Shown: positions 26,396-35,972, numbered from the stretch's first letter. The stretch: DNA of 64,000 nucleotides from Sphingobacterium sp. UT-1RO-CII-1 (GCF_026711005.1 NZ_JAPPVJ010000002.1:620001-684000), one strand, 5' to 3'. Made by a program: numbers and translations. Notes: generated by a model not told the origin, from the sequence alone.

Positions 26396-27142
26396 ATGAT
26401 TAGATTAGAGAACATTAACAAAACATTCTTCAAAAAGAAGAAGGAGATACAGGCACTGAAAAACATATCTCTTCATATCCAGAAAAAAGATATTTACGGA
26501 ATCATTGGTTACTCAGGCTCTGGAAAAAGTACTTTAGTTCGTACCATCAACTTATTGGAGCGTCCGGAAAGTGGTGCTGTTTATGTTTTTAATGATAATT
26601 TAATCAATCTTGACGAAAAAGGGCTCATTAGTTATCGTCAAAAAATAGGTATGATCTTCCAGCACTTCAATCTGCTATCTTCGCGTACTATATTTGAAAA
26701 CATAGCTTTTCCTTTACAACTTACTTCCATGAATACGGAAGCTATTAAAACTAAAGTAGAAAGTTTACTTGCATTAGTTGGTCTAGCAGACAGACATGAC
26801 GACTACCCCTCAAGCCTGTCAGGCGGACAAAAACAGCGAGTCGCTATTGCCCGCGCTCTAGCCTCAGATCCTCAAATATTATTATGTGATGAAGCAACCA
26901 GTGCATTAGACCCACAGACCACACGATCTATACTCTCACTATTAAAAAAGATAAATCAAGAGATGGACATCACCATTGTGCTTATCACGCATCAAATGGA
27001 AGTTGTCCGTGCTATCTGCAATAAAGTGGCAGTCATCTCCGATGGCGAAATCATCGAAAGCAATACTGTTGAAAATTTATTTAGTAGCCCCCTTTCTCCG
27101 ATTACAAAAGATTTATTAAACCCTTCTCTAATTATTGATTAA
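26396..27142 (+). CDS. metN: Methionine ABC transporter ATPase
   Basis: A 248-residue ATP-binding subunit. Walker A GYSGSGKST (residues 38-46), ABC signature LSGGQKQR, Walker B ILLCDEATSALD and H-loop ITHQ are all present. The sequence closely follows MetN (GRTINLLERPESG-like region, then QKIGMIFQHFNLLSSRT). It lacks the usual C-terminal NIL regulatory domain of E. coli MetN (343 aa), as is common in Bacteroidota. It energises uptake of methionine through MetI and MetQ encoded directly downstream. Confidence 0.93.
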   Translation: MIRLENINKTFFKKKKEIQALKNISLHIQKKDIYGIIGYSGSGKSTLVRTINLLERPESGAVYVFNDNLINLDEKGLISYRQKIGMIFQHFNLLSSRTIFENIAFPLQLTSMNTEAIKTKVESLLALVGLADRHDDYPSSLSGGQKQRVAIARALASDPQILLCDEATSALDPQTTRSILSLLKKINQEMDITIVLITHQMEVVRAICNKVAVISDGEIIESNTVENLFSSPLSPITKDLLNPSLIID

Positions 27143-27147
27143 ATAGT

Positions 27148-27804
27148 ATGTCTGAAGCAACCCTATCATTACTTTTAAAAGGCACGTGGGAAACCATTGT
27201 AATGACCTTTTCTTCTGGTTTTTTCAGCTTTGCACTAGGGCTTCCCCTTGGCATTCTACTATTCTTGACACGGGAAGGACAGCTCCTCGACAATAAGGCT
27301 AGCAATCGCGTTATCGCTTTCTTCGTTAACATCTTTCGCTCTATCCCGTTCATTATATTAATAGTTTGGATGATTCCTTTTACTCGAATGATGGTTGGCA
27401 CTTCCATTGGTATGAAAGCGGCGATTGTTCCTTTAAGTATAGGTGCCGCTCCTTTTGTAGCTCGTCTTGTCGAAAACTGTTTATTGGAGATCCCGTATGG
27501 TGTTATTGAGGCCGCACGGTCAATGGGTGCTTCCACTTATCAAATTATCCGAAAAGTATTGATACCGGAAGCCCTTCCTGGCATCATCAACAGCGCATCT
27601 CTTACATTAATTACTCTAGTAGGCTACTCAGCAATGGGAGGGGCAGTAGGTGCAGGTGGTCTTGGGCACATCGGTTACCAATACGGTTATATTGGCTACG
27701 ATGCACTCATCATGAACTCTGTCCTGATCCTTTTAATAGCCATTGTGTTTGCTATTCAGTTTGTGGGTGATATTATTTCTAAACGTGTTGACCACCGACA
27801 GTAA
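27148..27804 (+). CDS. metI: Methionine ABC transporter permease
   Basis: A 218-residue inner-membrane subunit with five to six helices (TIVMTFSSGFFSFALGLPLG; LIALVAIVF-like end). The EAA-loop region reads GVIEAARSMGASTYQIIRKV then LIPEALPGI, the coupling loop to MetN. Length and sequence are typical for MetI. It starts 5 nt after the metN stop. Confidence 0.95.
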   Translation: MSEATLSLLLKGTWETIVMTFSSGFFSFALGLPLGILLFLTREGQLLDNKASNRVIAFFVNIFRSIPFIILIVWMIPFTRMMVGTSIGMKAAIVPLSIGAAPFVARLVENCLLEIPYGVIEAARSMGASTYQIIRKVLIPEALPGIINSASLTLITLVGYSAMGGAVGAGGLGHIGYQYGYIGYDALIMNSVLILLIAIVFAIQFVGDIISKRVDHRQ

Positions 27805-27889
27805 TTACACATAACTTATACACTCGTAGTAACTACTTTAATTTGAAAAGTATATCTTCATCCTGACTATACATTTAAAAACAAACTAT

Positions 27890-28702
27890 ATGTTCCAAAA
27901 AACTCTTAAAAAAACTACCGCACTATTTCTTATAAGCAGTTTTGTAGCCTGCGGTTCGGGGTCTGACAGTAATAGCTCTACGCTTCGTGTGGGTGTCCAA
28001 GCTGGACCTGAATATAAACTAGCCGAAGAAGCTAAAAAAGTTGCTAAAGACAAATACGAACTGGATGTAGAATTGATTTCTTTTAATGATTATGTTATGC
28101 CTAACGAAGCGTTACGTCAAAAAGATATTGATTTAAATGTTTTTCAAACGAAACCTTTTTTAGAGGAACAAACAGCCAATCGAGGTTATGATTTCGCCAT
28201 AGTCGGAAAAACATTTGTCTTTCCGATGGCAGGCTATTCTAAAAAAATAAAAAGCATAGATGAATTACAAGAAGGCAATACCATCGTTATCCCCAATGAC
28301 CCTACCAATCTAGGTCGTGCATTATTACTTCTACAAGAAGTTGGCTTAATAGCGTTAAAAGATGGTGTTGGTTTGCTCCCCAGATTGACAGATATCCAAG
28401 AAAACAAACTCAAACTTCAATTCTTAGAACTGGAAGGCCCACAGCTTCCCCGTACATTGGACGACAATAAAGTAACGGTTGCTATCATAAACAACACATT
28501 TGCGGCCAACTATGATTTAACGGCTAAACGCAACGGTATATTTATTGAAAATGAAAATTCCCCCTATGTCAACATAATTGTTAGCCGCACGGACAATAAA
28601 GAAGATGAGAAAGTAAAAACATTTTTGAAAGCCTATCAATCTGAAGAGGTTGAGACTATGGCGGAAGAGGTATTTAAAGGTGGTGCTATCAAAGGCTGGT
28701 AG
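27890..28702 (+). CDS. metQ: Methionine-binding lipoprotein
   Basis: A 270-residue substrate-binding protein. The lipobox SSFVAC (Cys21) anchors it. The NLPA/MetQ pattern is clear: LRVGVQAGPEYKLAEEAKKV, LISFNDYVMPNEAL, DLNVFQTKPFL, GKTFVFPMAGYSKKI, VIPNDPTNLGRALLLL and AIINNTFAANYDL. It delivers methionine to MetI/MetN. It is 85 nt downstream of metI. The stop codon lies inside the terminator stem. Confidence 0.95.
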   Translation: MFQKTLKKTTALFLISSFVACGSGSDSNSSTLRVGVQAGPEYKLAEEAKKVAKDKYELDVELISFNDYVMPNEALRQKDIDLNVFQTKPFLEEQTANRGYDFAIVGKTFVFPMAGYSKKIKSIDELQEGNTIVIPNDPTNLGRALLLLQEVGLIALKDGVGLLPRLTDIQENKLKLQFLELEGPQLPRTLDDNKVTVAIINNTFAANYDLTAKRNGIFIENENSPYVNIIVSRTDNKEDEKVKTFLKAYQSEEVETMAEEVFKGGAIKGW

Positions 28703-28720
28703 CAGCCACCTTTATTTTCT
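28676..28720 (+). terminator. metNIQ terminator overlapping the metQ stop codon
   Basis: AAAGGTGGTGCTA (28676-28688) pairs with TAGCAGCCACCTTT (28700-28713, one bulged G), followed by ATTTTCTTAT. The metQ TAG is the first base triplet of the 3' arm, so the terminator is built from the last coding codons. Confidence 0.8.
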
Positions 28721-30213
28721 TATATAAAGTCGATCCAGTTCGATCCTTCTTGATATTCTACAATCGGAACTGCATTATTACGGCTGGATAGGTCCGAAGT
28801 AATTCTCTTCACATCCATTTCCATATGCTTACAACAATTATCATATAAATCTTGACGGAATCCCTTATCTACCATCTCATTTACATACTGCAAACAAACC
28901 AAACGTGCAACAATCTGGCCAATCAGAACCATTTGTCTTTGTGCTAATGTATCTGCTACAAGATCAAAATCTAATGTCTTGCTAAATCTATCAGCAACTA
29001 ATTTGGTCTGTTCAAATTGAACTAGGAACTTATTGAAATTCGTTTCTTTGCTTTTACGCATATGCTTCAATACAATTTCCGCAATCTGTGTGTAGAGCAT
29101 TTCGTTTGATCCCTCAAAAATTTGAAACGGCCTACTATCCATAATTCCACGACCGCCAATATGTTCTATCTTATAACCGCTTGATCCGGCCAACTGCACA
29201 CAAATCTGCGCAGCTTCTTGCATCATGTCAGTGACCAAAGCTTTCATACTGTTTGCTTCCAATCCTTTGCCCGATAGATCAAACTCAACACCACTAATTG
29301 ACGTACTTTTCGCACACATCCCTGAAGTTAGTGTGTATGACGACTGTATACGTGATAGTTGGTATTGCACAGAATCTAATGCAGTAAGTGGGTTGGCTCC
29401 TACTTTTCTATTTTGGCAGTGCTTCAAAGACTCATCCAACATACGCTGTATAAATCCCATACCCATTCCTGGAAACTGCAAACGGCTTCGATGTAAAATA
29501 TCAAGCATCATTTTCAGTCCAGTACTCTGGAGAATCAATTTTTGATTAGTTGGTACAGTAACATCAATATTATTCAAACCGTAAGGGATCATGTAAAGTC
29601 CCGGGTTATTAAAATACTTTTCTACTACTATTTTTTGTTCAGCTTTGCCATTGTCCGTTACAAAAAACTCGACATCACGCGCTAAGTCTCCACCTTCCAA
29701 CTTCTTTCTTGCAGCCACAATCCAAAAGTCTGCCATTCCAGTCAATCCTTGCCAGTGTTTTTGTCCTTTCAACGTATAACCATCAGCAACCTGTGTATAT
29801 TCCGTGCGCATATTCAAAGCATCGCTACCATAGTCAGGCTCTGTAATCATGAGCCCCCCCATTGCTTGCTCTTCAATAAAACGTTTGAAAACTACTTTCT
29901 TCAACTCTTCATCCCCATATCTAGCCATTGGTTCTAGAAAAAGGGCAATATTAATTCCAAATGTCAAAGATAATGGAAGTGATTCATAAGAAGCTGCAGA
30001 AAGAATACTCAAGCATTCTTCTACTTTTACGCCTCTACCATCAAATTCTGTAGGTACAGCTACCGACAATGGCTTGAGGTCCATAATTCCTTTCCACATT
30101 TCCTGCGGCAAGCCTCTTTCCAGGCTTAACTCATTGATATTTGATTCATTATGAAACAAATCAAATAACCGACTTTTAAATTGGCTTATAAAGCGTGCGA
30201 AGCTCTCGTTCAT
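28720..30213 (-). CDS. Acyl-CoA dehydrogenase family protein
   Basis: A 497-residue flavoprotein. The N-terminal helical domain is followed by the mid beta-domain (GGLMITEPDYGSDALNMRT, the FAD/substrate strand) and a C-terminal helical domain with GVEFDLSGKGLEAN and SSGYKIEHIGGRGIMDSRPF then QIFEGSNEM, which contains the usual catalytic and FAD-contact region. It oxidises acyl-CoA thioesters to enoyl-CoA in fatty-acid or amino-acid breakdown. The C-terminus is longer than in short-chain ACADs, so chain-length specificity is unknown. Stands alone and convergent to metQ. Confidence 0.9.
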   Translation of the reverse strand: MNESFARFISQFKSRLFDLFHNESNINELSLERGLPQEMWKGIMDLKPLSVAVPTEFDGRGVKVEECLSILSAASYESLPLSLTFGINIALFLEPMARYGDEELKKVVFKRFIEEQAMGGLMITEPDYGSDALNMRTEYTQVADGYTLKGQKHWQGLTGMADFWIVAARKKLEGGDLARDVEFFVTDNGKAEQKIVVEKYFNNPGLYMIPYGLNNIDVTVPTNQKLILQSTGLKMMLDILHRSRLQFPGMGMGFIQRMLDESLKHCQNRKVGANPLTALDSVQYQLSRIQSSYTLTSGMCAKSTSISGVEFDLSGKGLEANSMKALVTDMMQEAAQICVQLAGSSGYKIEHIGGRGIMDSRPFQIFEGSNEMLYTQIAEIVLKHMRKSKETNFNKFLVQFEQTKLVADRFSKTLDFDLVADTLAQRQMVLIGQIVARLVCLQYVNEMVDKGFRQDLYDNCCKHMEMDVKRITSDLSSRNNAVPIVEYQEGSNWIDFI

Positions 30214-30247
30214 GTACTATTTTTTTTGGGACATTCTGATCCGGCGA

Positions 30248-30255
30248 CAAAATTA
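30248..30255 (-). promoter_or_regulatory. Candidate -7 element (TAATTTTG) of the acyl-CoA dehydrogenase gene
   Basis: It fits TAnnTTTG 35 nt upstream of the start. A TTTG lies 16 nt further upstream (30272-30275), slightly close for a -33 element. Confidence 0.45.
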
Positions 30256-30429
30256 CGAAATATAAAGCTCCCAAAGACACATGGTAGCAAGAATAAGCTC
30301 TCTAAATAACAAAACAAACTATAAAACAAGAAGTTACATTTTAAAATTAAATATTTTCGTTACCTATTTCGACCTATAAATCTTCGTTTTCTCTTAAATT
30401 TACTAAATGTTGTAAGTCAATAAACCTAA

Positions 30430-30861
30430 TTACGCTTCAAGTTTGACCTCCGAAATTTGCTCTCCCTGCTTCGTGCGTACTGATTTATACTGTACACGCT
30501 GCTCGACCTTTAGTGATATGCCCGCTAAACGATCATTAAAATAAACGGTTTGTCGCGTCACATTATCACGGATAAATCCGTAACGGCCTTCCTCGTTATA
30601 ATAAGAAACTTTTCCATGCATGAATTCATCTTCACCATCTCCCGGACGTACAAGATCTTCTTCTTTAAACTCATACTTTTTCTCGGGCGGAGTATCTGAT
30701 AAATTCCCATGCTCATCCACGTAAGCAAACATTTCTTCAAACGATTTCCCTTTATCGTTATTTTCTTTGCTAAACTCTCTTCTTTCGAGCTTCTCTTTTT
30801 TCTTTAGCTGTTTTTTCTTGGTTCTTTCTTTCTTGTTAAATGTAATTTGGCTTTTACCCAT
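30430..30861 (-). CDS. Cold-shock-domain protein with basic coiled N-terminus
   Basis: A 143-residue protein. The first 40 residues are extremely Lys/Glu-rich (KKERTKKKQLKKKEKLERRE), probably an RNA-binding or ribosome-associated helix. Residues about 80-140 form an OB-fold cold-shock domain: HGKVSYYNEEGRYGFIRD with the RNP-1-like YGFI, then QTVYFNDRLAG. Larger than classic 66-70-residue CspA. Probably an RNA chaperone. A promoter-like octamer lies about 105 nt upstream, so the mRNA may have a long leader, as cold-shock genes often do. Confidence 0.85.
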   Translation of the reverse strand: MGKSQITFNKKERTKKKQLKKKEKLERREFSKENNDKGKSFEEMFAYVDEHGNLSDTPPEKKYEFKEEDLVRPGDGEDEFMHGKVSYYNEEGRYGFIRDNVTRQTVYFNDRLAGISLKVEQRVQYKSVRTKQGEQISEVKLEA

Positions 30862-31474
30862 TAAATAAAATGATATTAAGTGAAATAAATATTTTCTTTG
30901 ACTTCTTAAAGTAGCGGATTTTCCAGCCTTGCGAAAGGTAAAAAGGCGATATTTAAGGCGTTTTCACAAATATACGAATTTTATTCTTCAAATCACAGTT
31001 TACCAAAGTCCTCGACCAGCCAATCGTATCTCACTCTTGTTTAATCTCAGATAATTACTAAAAATATAAATGGTTCTACAAATAGCCCATATTATATCTA
31101 TAAAAAAACCAATACCATATAGCAATTTATATACGGTATTACTTCAATTATTTTATCCCTCTCCTCTCATTCCGTTGAAAGGAGAGCAGCTTTAATAAAA
31201 GCACTAAAAAACGTCTTTATCATGCCTACTAATAAATCCGATTTCAAATAAAATGGCTCAGTTATTTTATTTTTAACATTCTTTTATCTATATTAAATTT
31301 TTCCGCACACAGCGGAATTTTTCTAAAACGGCAACACAGCTCATCTGATGGCCGATTAATCTATTATTCAACAGAACACATTACACTGAGGATGAGCAAA
31401 ATCACATTTTTATTCGTTATAAAATATGATTTCCCGTTACGTAAAGTATTTTTTATTGTTTTAAACAACTTAAT
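30862..31474. other. Divergent intergenic region, 613 nt
   Basis: Left part: leader and promoter (TATATTTG on the minus strand, 30967-30974) of the cold-shock-domain gene. Right part: AT-rich DNA upstream of the KamA gene with a small GC hairpin followed by a T-run at 31301-31322 that resembles a terminator or attenuator. No gene is visible. Confidence 0.45.
30967..30974 (-). promoter_or_regulatory. Candidate -7 element (TATATTTG) of the cold-shock-domain gene
   Basis: It matches TAnnTTTG and would give a leader of about 100 nt. The nearest TTTG upstream (30989-30992) is only 14 nt away, so the -33 assignment is unsure. Confidence 0.35.
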
Positions 31475-32830
31475 ATGATTAAAAAAGAAATGAAGTATAA
31501 GGCTTATCAGGTACACAACTTTAAAACTATCCCCCAACTAACTCGCATGAGTGATGAAGAAAAAATAAATATAGAGGTTGTGGGCAATGTTCTCCCTTTT
31601 AAAGTAAACAATTATGTCATCGATGAATTAATTGATTGGGACAACTACCTCGATGATCCGATTTTTAGACTTACATTTCCACAAAAAGAGATGCTACATC
31701 CGCAAGACTTCGCAACTATGCGGGAAGCACTTGACGCAAACAGCAGCAAAGATGAGCTTAAATTAATAGCCGACTCTATTCGAACAAAATTAAATCCACA
31801 CCCGGCCGGTCAAATGGAAATGAACGTACCGCAGTATAAGGGTGAAAAACTCGAAGGCATACAACACAAATACGAACAAACGCTACTATTCTTTCCTAGT
31901 TCGGGACAAACATGCCATAGTTACTGTACATTTTGCTTTCGCTGGGCACAGTTTGTTGGTATGGATGGTCTAAAATTTGCCATGCGCGAAACCGAGCAGT
32001 TAATGGGCTACCTTGAAGAACATCAAGAAGTAACGGATGTGCTTTTTACAGGCGGCGACCCTATGATTATGAGTTTTAAAGTATTTCAACAATACATAGA
32101 GCCCTTTTTAGATCCCAATAATAAAACCAACATACAGACTATACGCATAGGCACTAAAGCTCTGGGTTTCTGGCCTTATAAATTTATTACCGACAAAGAT
32201 GCTCAAGATTTTTTAGATCTTTTTAAACGTATAGTTGAAAGCGGCATCAATCTTTCTTTTATGGCCCATTTCAACCATATCAATGAATTAAAAACAGATG
32301 CTGTCCGCGAAGCAGTTCGACTGATCAGAGCTACCGGCGCACAGATACGGACCCAGTCGCCACTAATTAAAAACATAAACGACAACAGCGATATGTGGGC
32401 AGAAATGTGGCGTGAGCAAGTCAATTTAGGCATGATTCCTTATTACATGTTTGTCGAAAGAGATACGGGTGCGCGCCATTACTTTGAAGTGCCTCTCGAA
32501 AAGACATGGGAAATATTTCAGCAAGCTTACCAACAAGTTAGTGGTGTCTGCCGCACGGTACGAGGACCTAGCATGTCCTGTACACCAGGGAAAGTAGAGA
32601 TATTAGGCATTAAAGAAATCCCTTTACATGGAAAGATGGAAAAAGTGTTTGTTCTCCAAATGATTCAAGGTAGAAATCCCGACTGGGTAAACCGCCCTTT
32701 CTTTGCTAAATACGACCCCGAGGCGCGCTGGATGGATGATTTAAAACCTGCCTTTGGTGACAAGTTTTTCTTCGACGACGAGCTCAATGCTTTAATAGAA
32801 GAAGCTTATCTAGATTCCCAAAGTGCTTAA
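31475..32830 (+). CDS. KamA-family radical SAM protein (lysine 2,3-aminomutase-like)
   Basis: A 451-residue PLP and radical SAM enzyme of the lysine 2,3-aminomutase family. The [4Fe-4S]/SAM triad is Cys147, Cys151 and Cys154 (CHSYCTFCF). DVLFTGGDPMIMS is the SAM-binding GGD-P block, and GTKALGFWPYKF, RTQSPLIKNIND and CTPGKVEILGI follow as in the family; the last segment is the PLP-lysine region. True KamA makes beta-lysine; EpmB-type homologues act on EF-P, and several Bacteroidota homologues are unassigned. No ablB or epmA gene is adjacent, so substrate is open. Ends at a bidirectional terminator. Confidence 0.85.
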   Translation: MIKKEMKYKAYQVHNFKTIPQLTRMSDEEKINIEVVGNVLPFKVNNYVIDELIDWDNYLDDPIFRLTFPQKEMLHPQDFATMREALDANSSKDELKLIADSIRTKLNPHPAGQMEMNVPQYKGEKLEGIQHKYEQTLLFFPSSGQTCHSYCTFCFRWAQFVGMDGLKFAMRETEQLMGYLEEHQEVTDVLFTGGDPMIMSFKVFQQYIEPFLDPNNKTNIQTIRIGTKALGFWPYKFITDKDAQDFLDLFKRIVESGINLSFMAHFNHINELKTDAVREAVRLIRATGAQIRTQSPLIKNINDNSDMWAEMWREQVNLGMIPYYMFVERDTGARHYFEVPLEKTWEIFQQAYQQVSGVCRTVRGPSMSCTPGKVEILGIKEIPLHGKMEKVFVLQMIQGRNPDWVNRPFFAKYDPEARWMDDLKPAFGDKFFFDDELNALIEEAYLDSQSA

Positions 32831-32870
32831 TAAAAGAGGGGGCTACTTTAAAGCAGCCCCCTCTTTTATT
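32830..32870. terminator. Bidirectional terminator
   Basis: A GC-rich 15-bp stem (AAAAGAGGGGGCT with AGCCCCCTCTTTT, about 32832-32868) is flanked by A-run and T-run. It separates the convergent KamA-like and DUF3365 genes. Confidence 0.88.
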
Positions 32871-32876
32871 ACTTTT

Positions 32877-33443
32877 CTATCTATCCGCAAAAGTTAATTT
32901 CCACATCCCCCTCAAATCCCCCAGCTCATACCCCGTAGCTTTGTCTTCTGGATATTTCTCATGAATAACCTGCAAAGCCTCCTCTTTTATCTCTTCTACC
33001 TTACCATGGCATTGCATACAGGTTTTCATAGCTAATAAAATAGGTCTATAATACACCACTTTTCCTTTCTCTTCTTCTATAATGAAATCTACCTTCTCTT
33101 TTTTAACTCTCTCCCATGCTTCTATATCAGCATTTGTTTGAATAACATTATCTGGATTTCTATTTTTATCCGATAATCGCTGAATATAAACTTTATTTAA
33201 ATTTGCCATAGAGTCTGTTATGGGCAAAGCATGCTGATGACAAAACTCCACAGCATATCCAACACCACCTTCTCGTATAGCTTTAGCTACATTACTCAGC
33301 AATTCATTTTGCATCTCCATCGAAATACGATTACCCAATTTCATATAAGAATTTTTTTCATTTTCTGATAAATGATGCTGTCCATCAACATTACACGCAA
33401 AACAAAATAACAGCAATACACAAAAAATACTCAGTCGCCCCAT
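32877..33443 (-). CDS. DUF3365 (Tll0287-like) lipoprotein with a c-type haem motif
   Basis: A 188-residue lipoprotein; the lipobox ends at Cys17 (LLFCFAC). It carries a single CxxCH motif (CMQCH) with a preceding MKT, so it probably binds one covalent haem. The pattern NRISMEMQNELLSNVAKAI, EFCHQHALPITDS and the C-terminal ELGDLRGMWKLTF fits DUF3365/Tll0287-like proteins, which act as small periplasmic haem sensors or electron carriers. It appears to be a single gene. Confidence 0.85.
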   Translation of the reverse strand: MGRLSIFCVLLLFCFACNVDGQHHLSENEKNSYMKLGNRISMEMQNELLSNVAKAIREGGVGYAVEFCHQHALPITDSMANLNKVYIQRLSDKNRNPDNVIQTNADIEAWERVKKEKVDFIIEEEKGKVVYYRPILLAMKTCMQCHGKVEEIKEEALQVIHEKYPEDKATGYELGDLRGMWKLTFADR

Positions 33444-33760
33444 ATATCATATATTTAAACTTTCTCGAAAAAACGAAACCTGTGTCTACAAAAGTTATCA
33501 CTCTAGATTTACTCACATACGCCTGAGTAGCAAAAAACAAGCAATCTACGAACTATGTCCATACACTTCAAAAACCAGTCCAAAACTAAACTCATTCATG
33601 CACTCATAAACTACAGATAGTTTATCAATCATCAACTATTGATATGTATACATACTTCAGCACTTTTCTCTAAAACTATTGCCACAAACGGTCATATATT
33701 TCCAAGACATCATTGTATATTTACACAGCTACTTCATTAGCTATAACACAGATATATTAG
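33444..33760. other. Divergent intergenic region, 317 nt
   Basis: AT-rich DNA between the divergent DUF3365 and NUDIX genes. A TATATTTA (33716-33723) about 38 nt before the NUDIX start is one base off the -7 consensus. Nothing else is seen. Confidence 0.35.
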
Positions 33761-34177
33761 ATGGAAAAAACAACAAAACTACCAACAGCAGGGCTTCTCG
33801 TCATACAGAATAAACGATTGCTATTAGCTTTCAGCCGAAATAAAAAAGCGTGGTATTTACCAGGCGGAAAAATAGATCAAGGAGAAACCGCAATTTCAGG
33901 TTTAATAAGAGAGATAAAGGAAGAACTTAATCTCACTATCAATCAGTCCGAACTCACTTATTATTGCCACATATCAGCTCCGGCTTATGGCGAAAATAAA
34001 AATCTAATTATGGAGCAGGAATGCTATTTATATGACCTAAACGAAAACATCTCCCCTTCTAGTGAAATTGAGGCGGTTCGCTTTTTTAGTCTTGAAGATT
34101 ATAAAAACGAACCGGCTCAAGTTATTGGTGTATTATTGGTATTTGAAAAACTAATAGCCGACAAACTTTGTATCTAG
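33761..34177 (+). CDS. NUDIX hydrolase
   Basis: A 138-residue pyrophosphohydrolase. The Nudix box runs from Gly36 to about residue 58: GKIDQGETAISGLIREIKEE, with Glu42, Arg50, Glu51, Glu54 and Glu55 in the canonical spacing (the Gly before the last hydrophobic is Asn). It hydrolyses a nucleoside-diphosphate-linked compound or similar; the substrate cannot be assigned. Convergent with the DUF4091 gene, 7 nt apart. Confidence 0.9.
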   Translation: MEKTTKLPTAGLLVIQNKRLLLAFSRNKKAWYLPGGKIDQGETAISGLIREIKEELNLTINQSELTYYCHISAPAYGENKNLIMEQECYLYDLNENISPSSEIEAVRFFSLEDYKNEPAQVIGVLLVFEKLIADKLCI

Positions 34178-34184
34178 TAGTATT

Positions 34185-35972
34185 TTAAATGGCCAACTCC
34201 TTACTTATTTCATTTAAGAGATTTTTAGCATTATTTAAGTCTGTATTCCATCTATCCGTTCTTTCTGCGCTATTTAATTTTTGTATAGCTTCTTCTAACT
34301 TTTGCAAAGATAAACTGTCGTTCTTTTGTTTCAATGCTTTTTTTACAAGCTGTACTTTTTCATAGTCTTGTATACCTTCCAACATTCTTTCATAACGGAT
34401 AGAGCTCCTACCATTCGGATATACAATAAATGTATCACCTGCAGGCCAGGTACGGAACCTAGAATCTAAAATCGGGTTTTCCACCCACGAGTTAAATGCC
34501 CAATGCAATAAGCCATCAAAATTTGCAGCTTCCGCATACCAGCCCATATAGGCCGACTCGGCAGGATCCGAAAATGTAAACTGATTAGGGAAGTTATTAC
34601 CACAATAGACATAAAATGTCGTATTTAAACCTCTACTTTTACGATCCTTCAGGTCTTCTTGCGAAAAAGGATGATCGGCAGCTATACTAATATCATCACT
34701 ATCTGGATAACGTTGATAAGTTTTCTGGTTATCTGCATAAGACACACCTAAAGCTGGGGCAATCTTCTTCAAAAGGCCCAAAGCCCCATCTACTTCCTCT
34801 TTTGTCCGCTCATCCATTGCAATATTGGTAATCTCTAACCAGCCTTTTTCTCCTAAATGTTTCACCAAGTCTGTCAAAAAAGGAGCCCATAGCTCTTCAA
34901 AAATAGGCGTTCCCGGTTTCGCTACCACATTCACTATTTCACCTGTTGCTACATCTCGATAATGTATTTCATTATTCCAAGGCACAATCGAATAAATGTT
35001 AAGCATTTTATTAACACCTAAGTCCATCATAAACTGTACCCATCTATCAAAAACTTTATAATCGTATGTCCAAGTTCCATCCGTGTTCTTATTCCACACA
35101 ATCATATCTGCATACGGGTCGTAGGTTTGCACATTCCAAGGGTCTTTATTCATTGTTGCCGTAATCACTTTTTGCCCTGCATCAGCTAACATTTTCATAA
35201 TAGGCTTCATCTTTTCAAAATGTGCATCACTCCACATTTCTAGCCCATGCACTCTTGCCACTGCTGACGGATGCTGCCATTGGTCTAGATGAAATCCCCA
35301 TTCAGCAGGTTTTGGCAAAACATTATTCAGTACTGTTACCTGAAGATTTAATTTCTCTACCGGCTTTCCCTTGCGTGCTATCTGTACTGTTGCTACATAA
35401 TCTCCAGCTTGGGCTTCCTGAGGTATATTTAGCGTAATCCATACCGGTCGTGCCTTAGCTGCTTCCAAATTAAAAGAAGTTAAGTCATCCAACATATCGG
35501 GTGATAGGGACGACACAAAATCCTCCTTCTTGCGGTAGCCACACCCCGCAGCAAACTCATCTGTCATGACATACCTTACAAACCTTGCAGAGGCAGCATC
35601 AGCTGATATTTTTGCTCCTTTAGCCCCTTTAAAATCCGAGACACTCACCTCCACATCATGTACTGCATCTTTTGTCCACAACAAGACCTGTGCAGAAACC
35701 CGCTCTCCTTTCCATCCCATCAGCGTTTCGTTCTTTTTCTTCAACACATCCGGCACCAAAGACTTTGGATAACGCTTATCTATTGTTACGAAAGAACTAT
35801 GGAGCCCTGCTTTCACTTTCGACCAATCTGCGAGGGTGTCTGCCGTCGGATCCGCCATTTCTTTAAAATTCACCAATTCAAAAGCCGGAGTCTGCGCATA
35901 AGCTCCCCCTAAGCCGCAGAACATCGAAACAACAAGAGCAAAAGCAATTTTTCTAGGTTTAAATATCATCAT
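34185..35972 (-). CDS. Secreted DUF4091 (glycoside-hydrolase-like) protein
   Basis: A 595-residue exported protein when started at the Met at 35972, which gives a good signal peptide (IAFALVVSMFCGLGGAYA, cleaved before QTP). The Met at 36134 would add 54 residues with no signal character. After an N-terminal beta-sandwich region (about 80-250) comes a TIM-barrel-like region with EWGFHLDQWQHPSAVARVHG and WLEITNIAMDERTKEE, then a C-terminal LLHWAFNSWVENP and SSIRYERMLEGIQDYEKVQL, the hallmark of DUF4091 proteins found in Bacteroidota glycan loci. Probably a periplasmic or surface glycosidase; substrate unknown. Confidence 0.82.
   Translation of the reverse strand: MMIFKPRKIAFALVVSMFCGLGGAYAQTPAFELVNFKEMADPTADTLADWSKVKAGLHSSFVTIDKRYPKSLVPDVLKKKNETLMGWKGERVSAQVLLWTKDAVHDVEVSVSDFKGAKGAKISADAASARFVRYVMTDEFAAGCGYRKKEDFVSSLSPDMLDDLTSFNLEAAKARPVWITLNIPQEAQAGDYVATVQIARKGKPVEKLNLQVTVLNNVLPKPAEWGFHLDQWQHPSAVARVHGLEMWSDAHFEKMKPIMKMLADAGQKVITATMNKDPWNVQTYDPYADMIVWNKNTDGTWTYDYKVFDRWVQFMMDLGVNKMLNIYSIVPWNNEIHYRDVATGEIVNVVAKPGTPIFEELWAPFLTDLVKHLGEKGWLEITNIAMDERTKEEVDGALGLLKKIAPALGVSYADNQKTYQRYPDSDDISIAADHPFSQEDLKDRKSRGLNTTFYVYCGNNFPNQFTFSDPAESAYMGWYAEAANFDGLLHWAFNSWVENPILDSRFRTWPAGDTFIVYPNGRSSIRYERMLEGIQDYEKVQLVKKALKQKNDSLSLQKLEEAIQKLNSAERTDRWNTDLNNAKNLLNEISKELAI

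Noticed and set aside
31475..32830. Naming the radical SAM enzyme kamA or epmB
   Set aside because: Motifs fit the family, but neither ablB nor EF-P-modification genes are adjacent, and the family has several activities.
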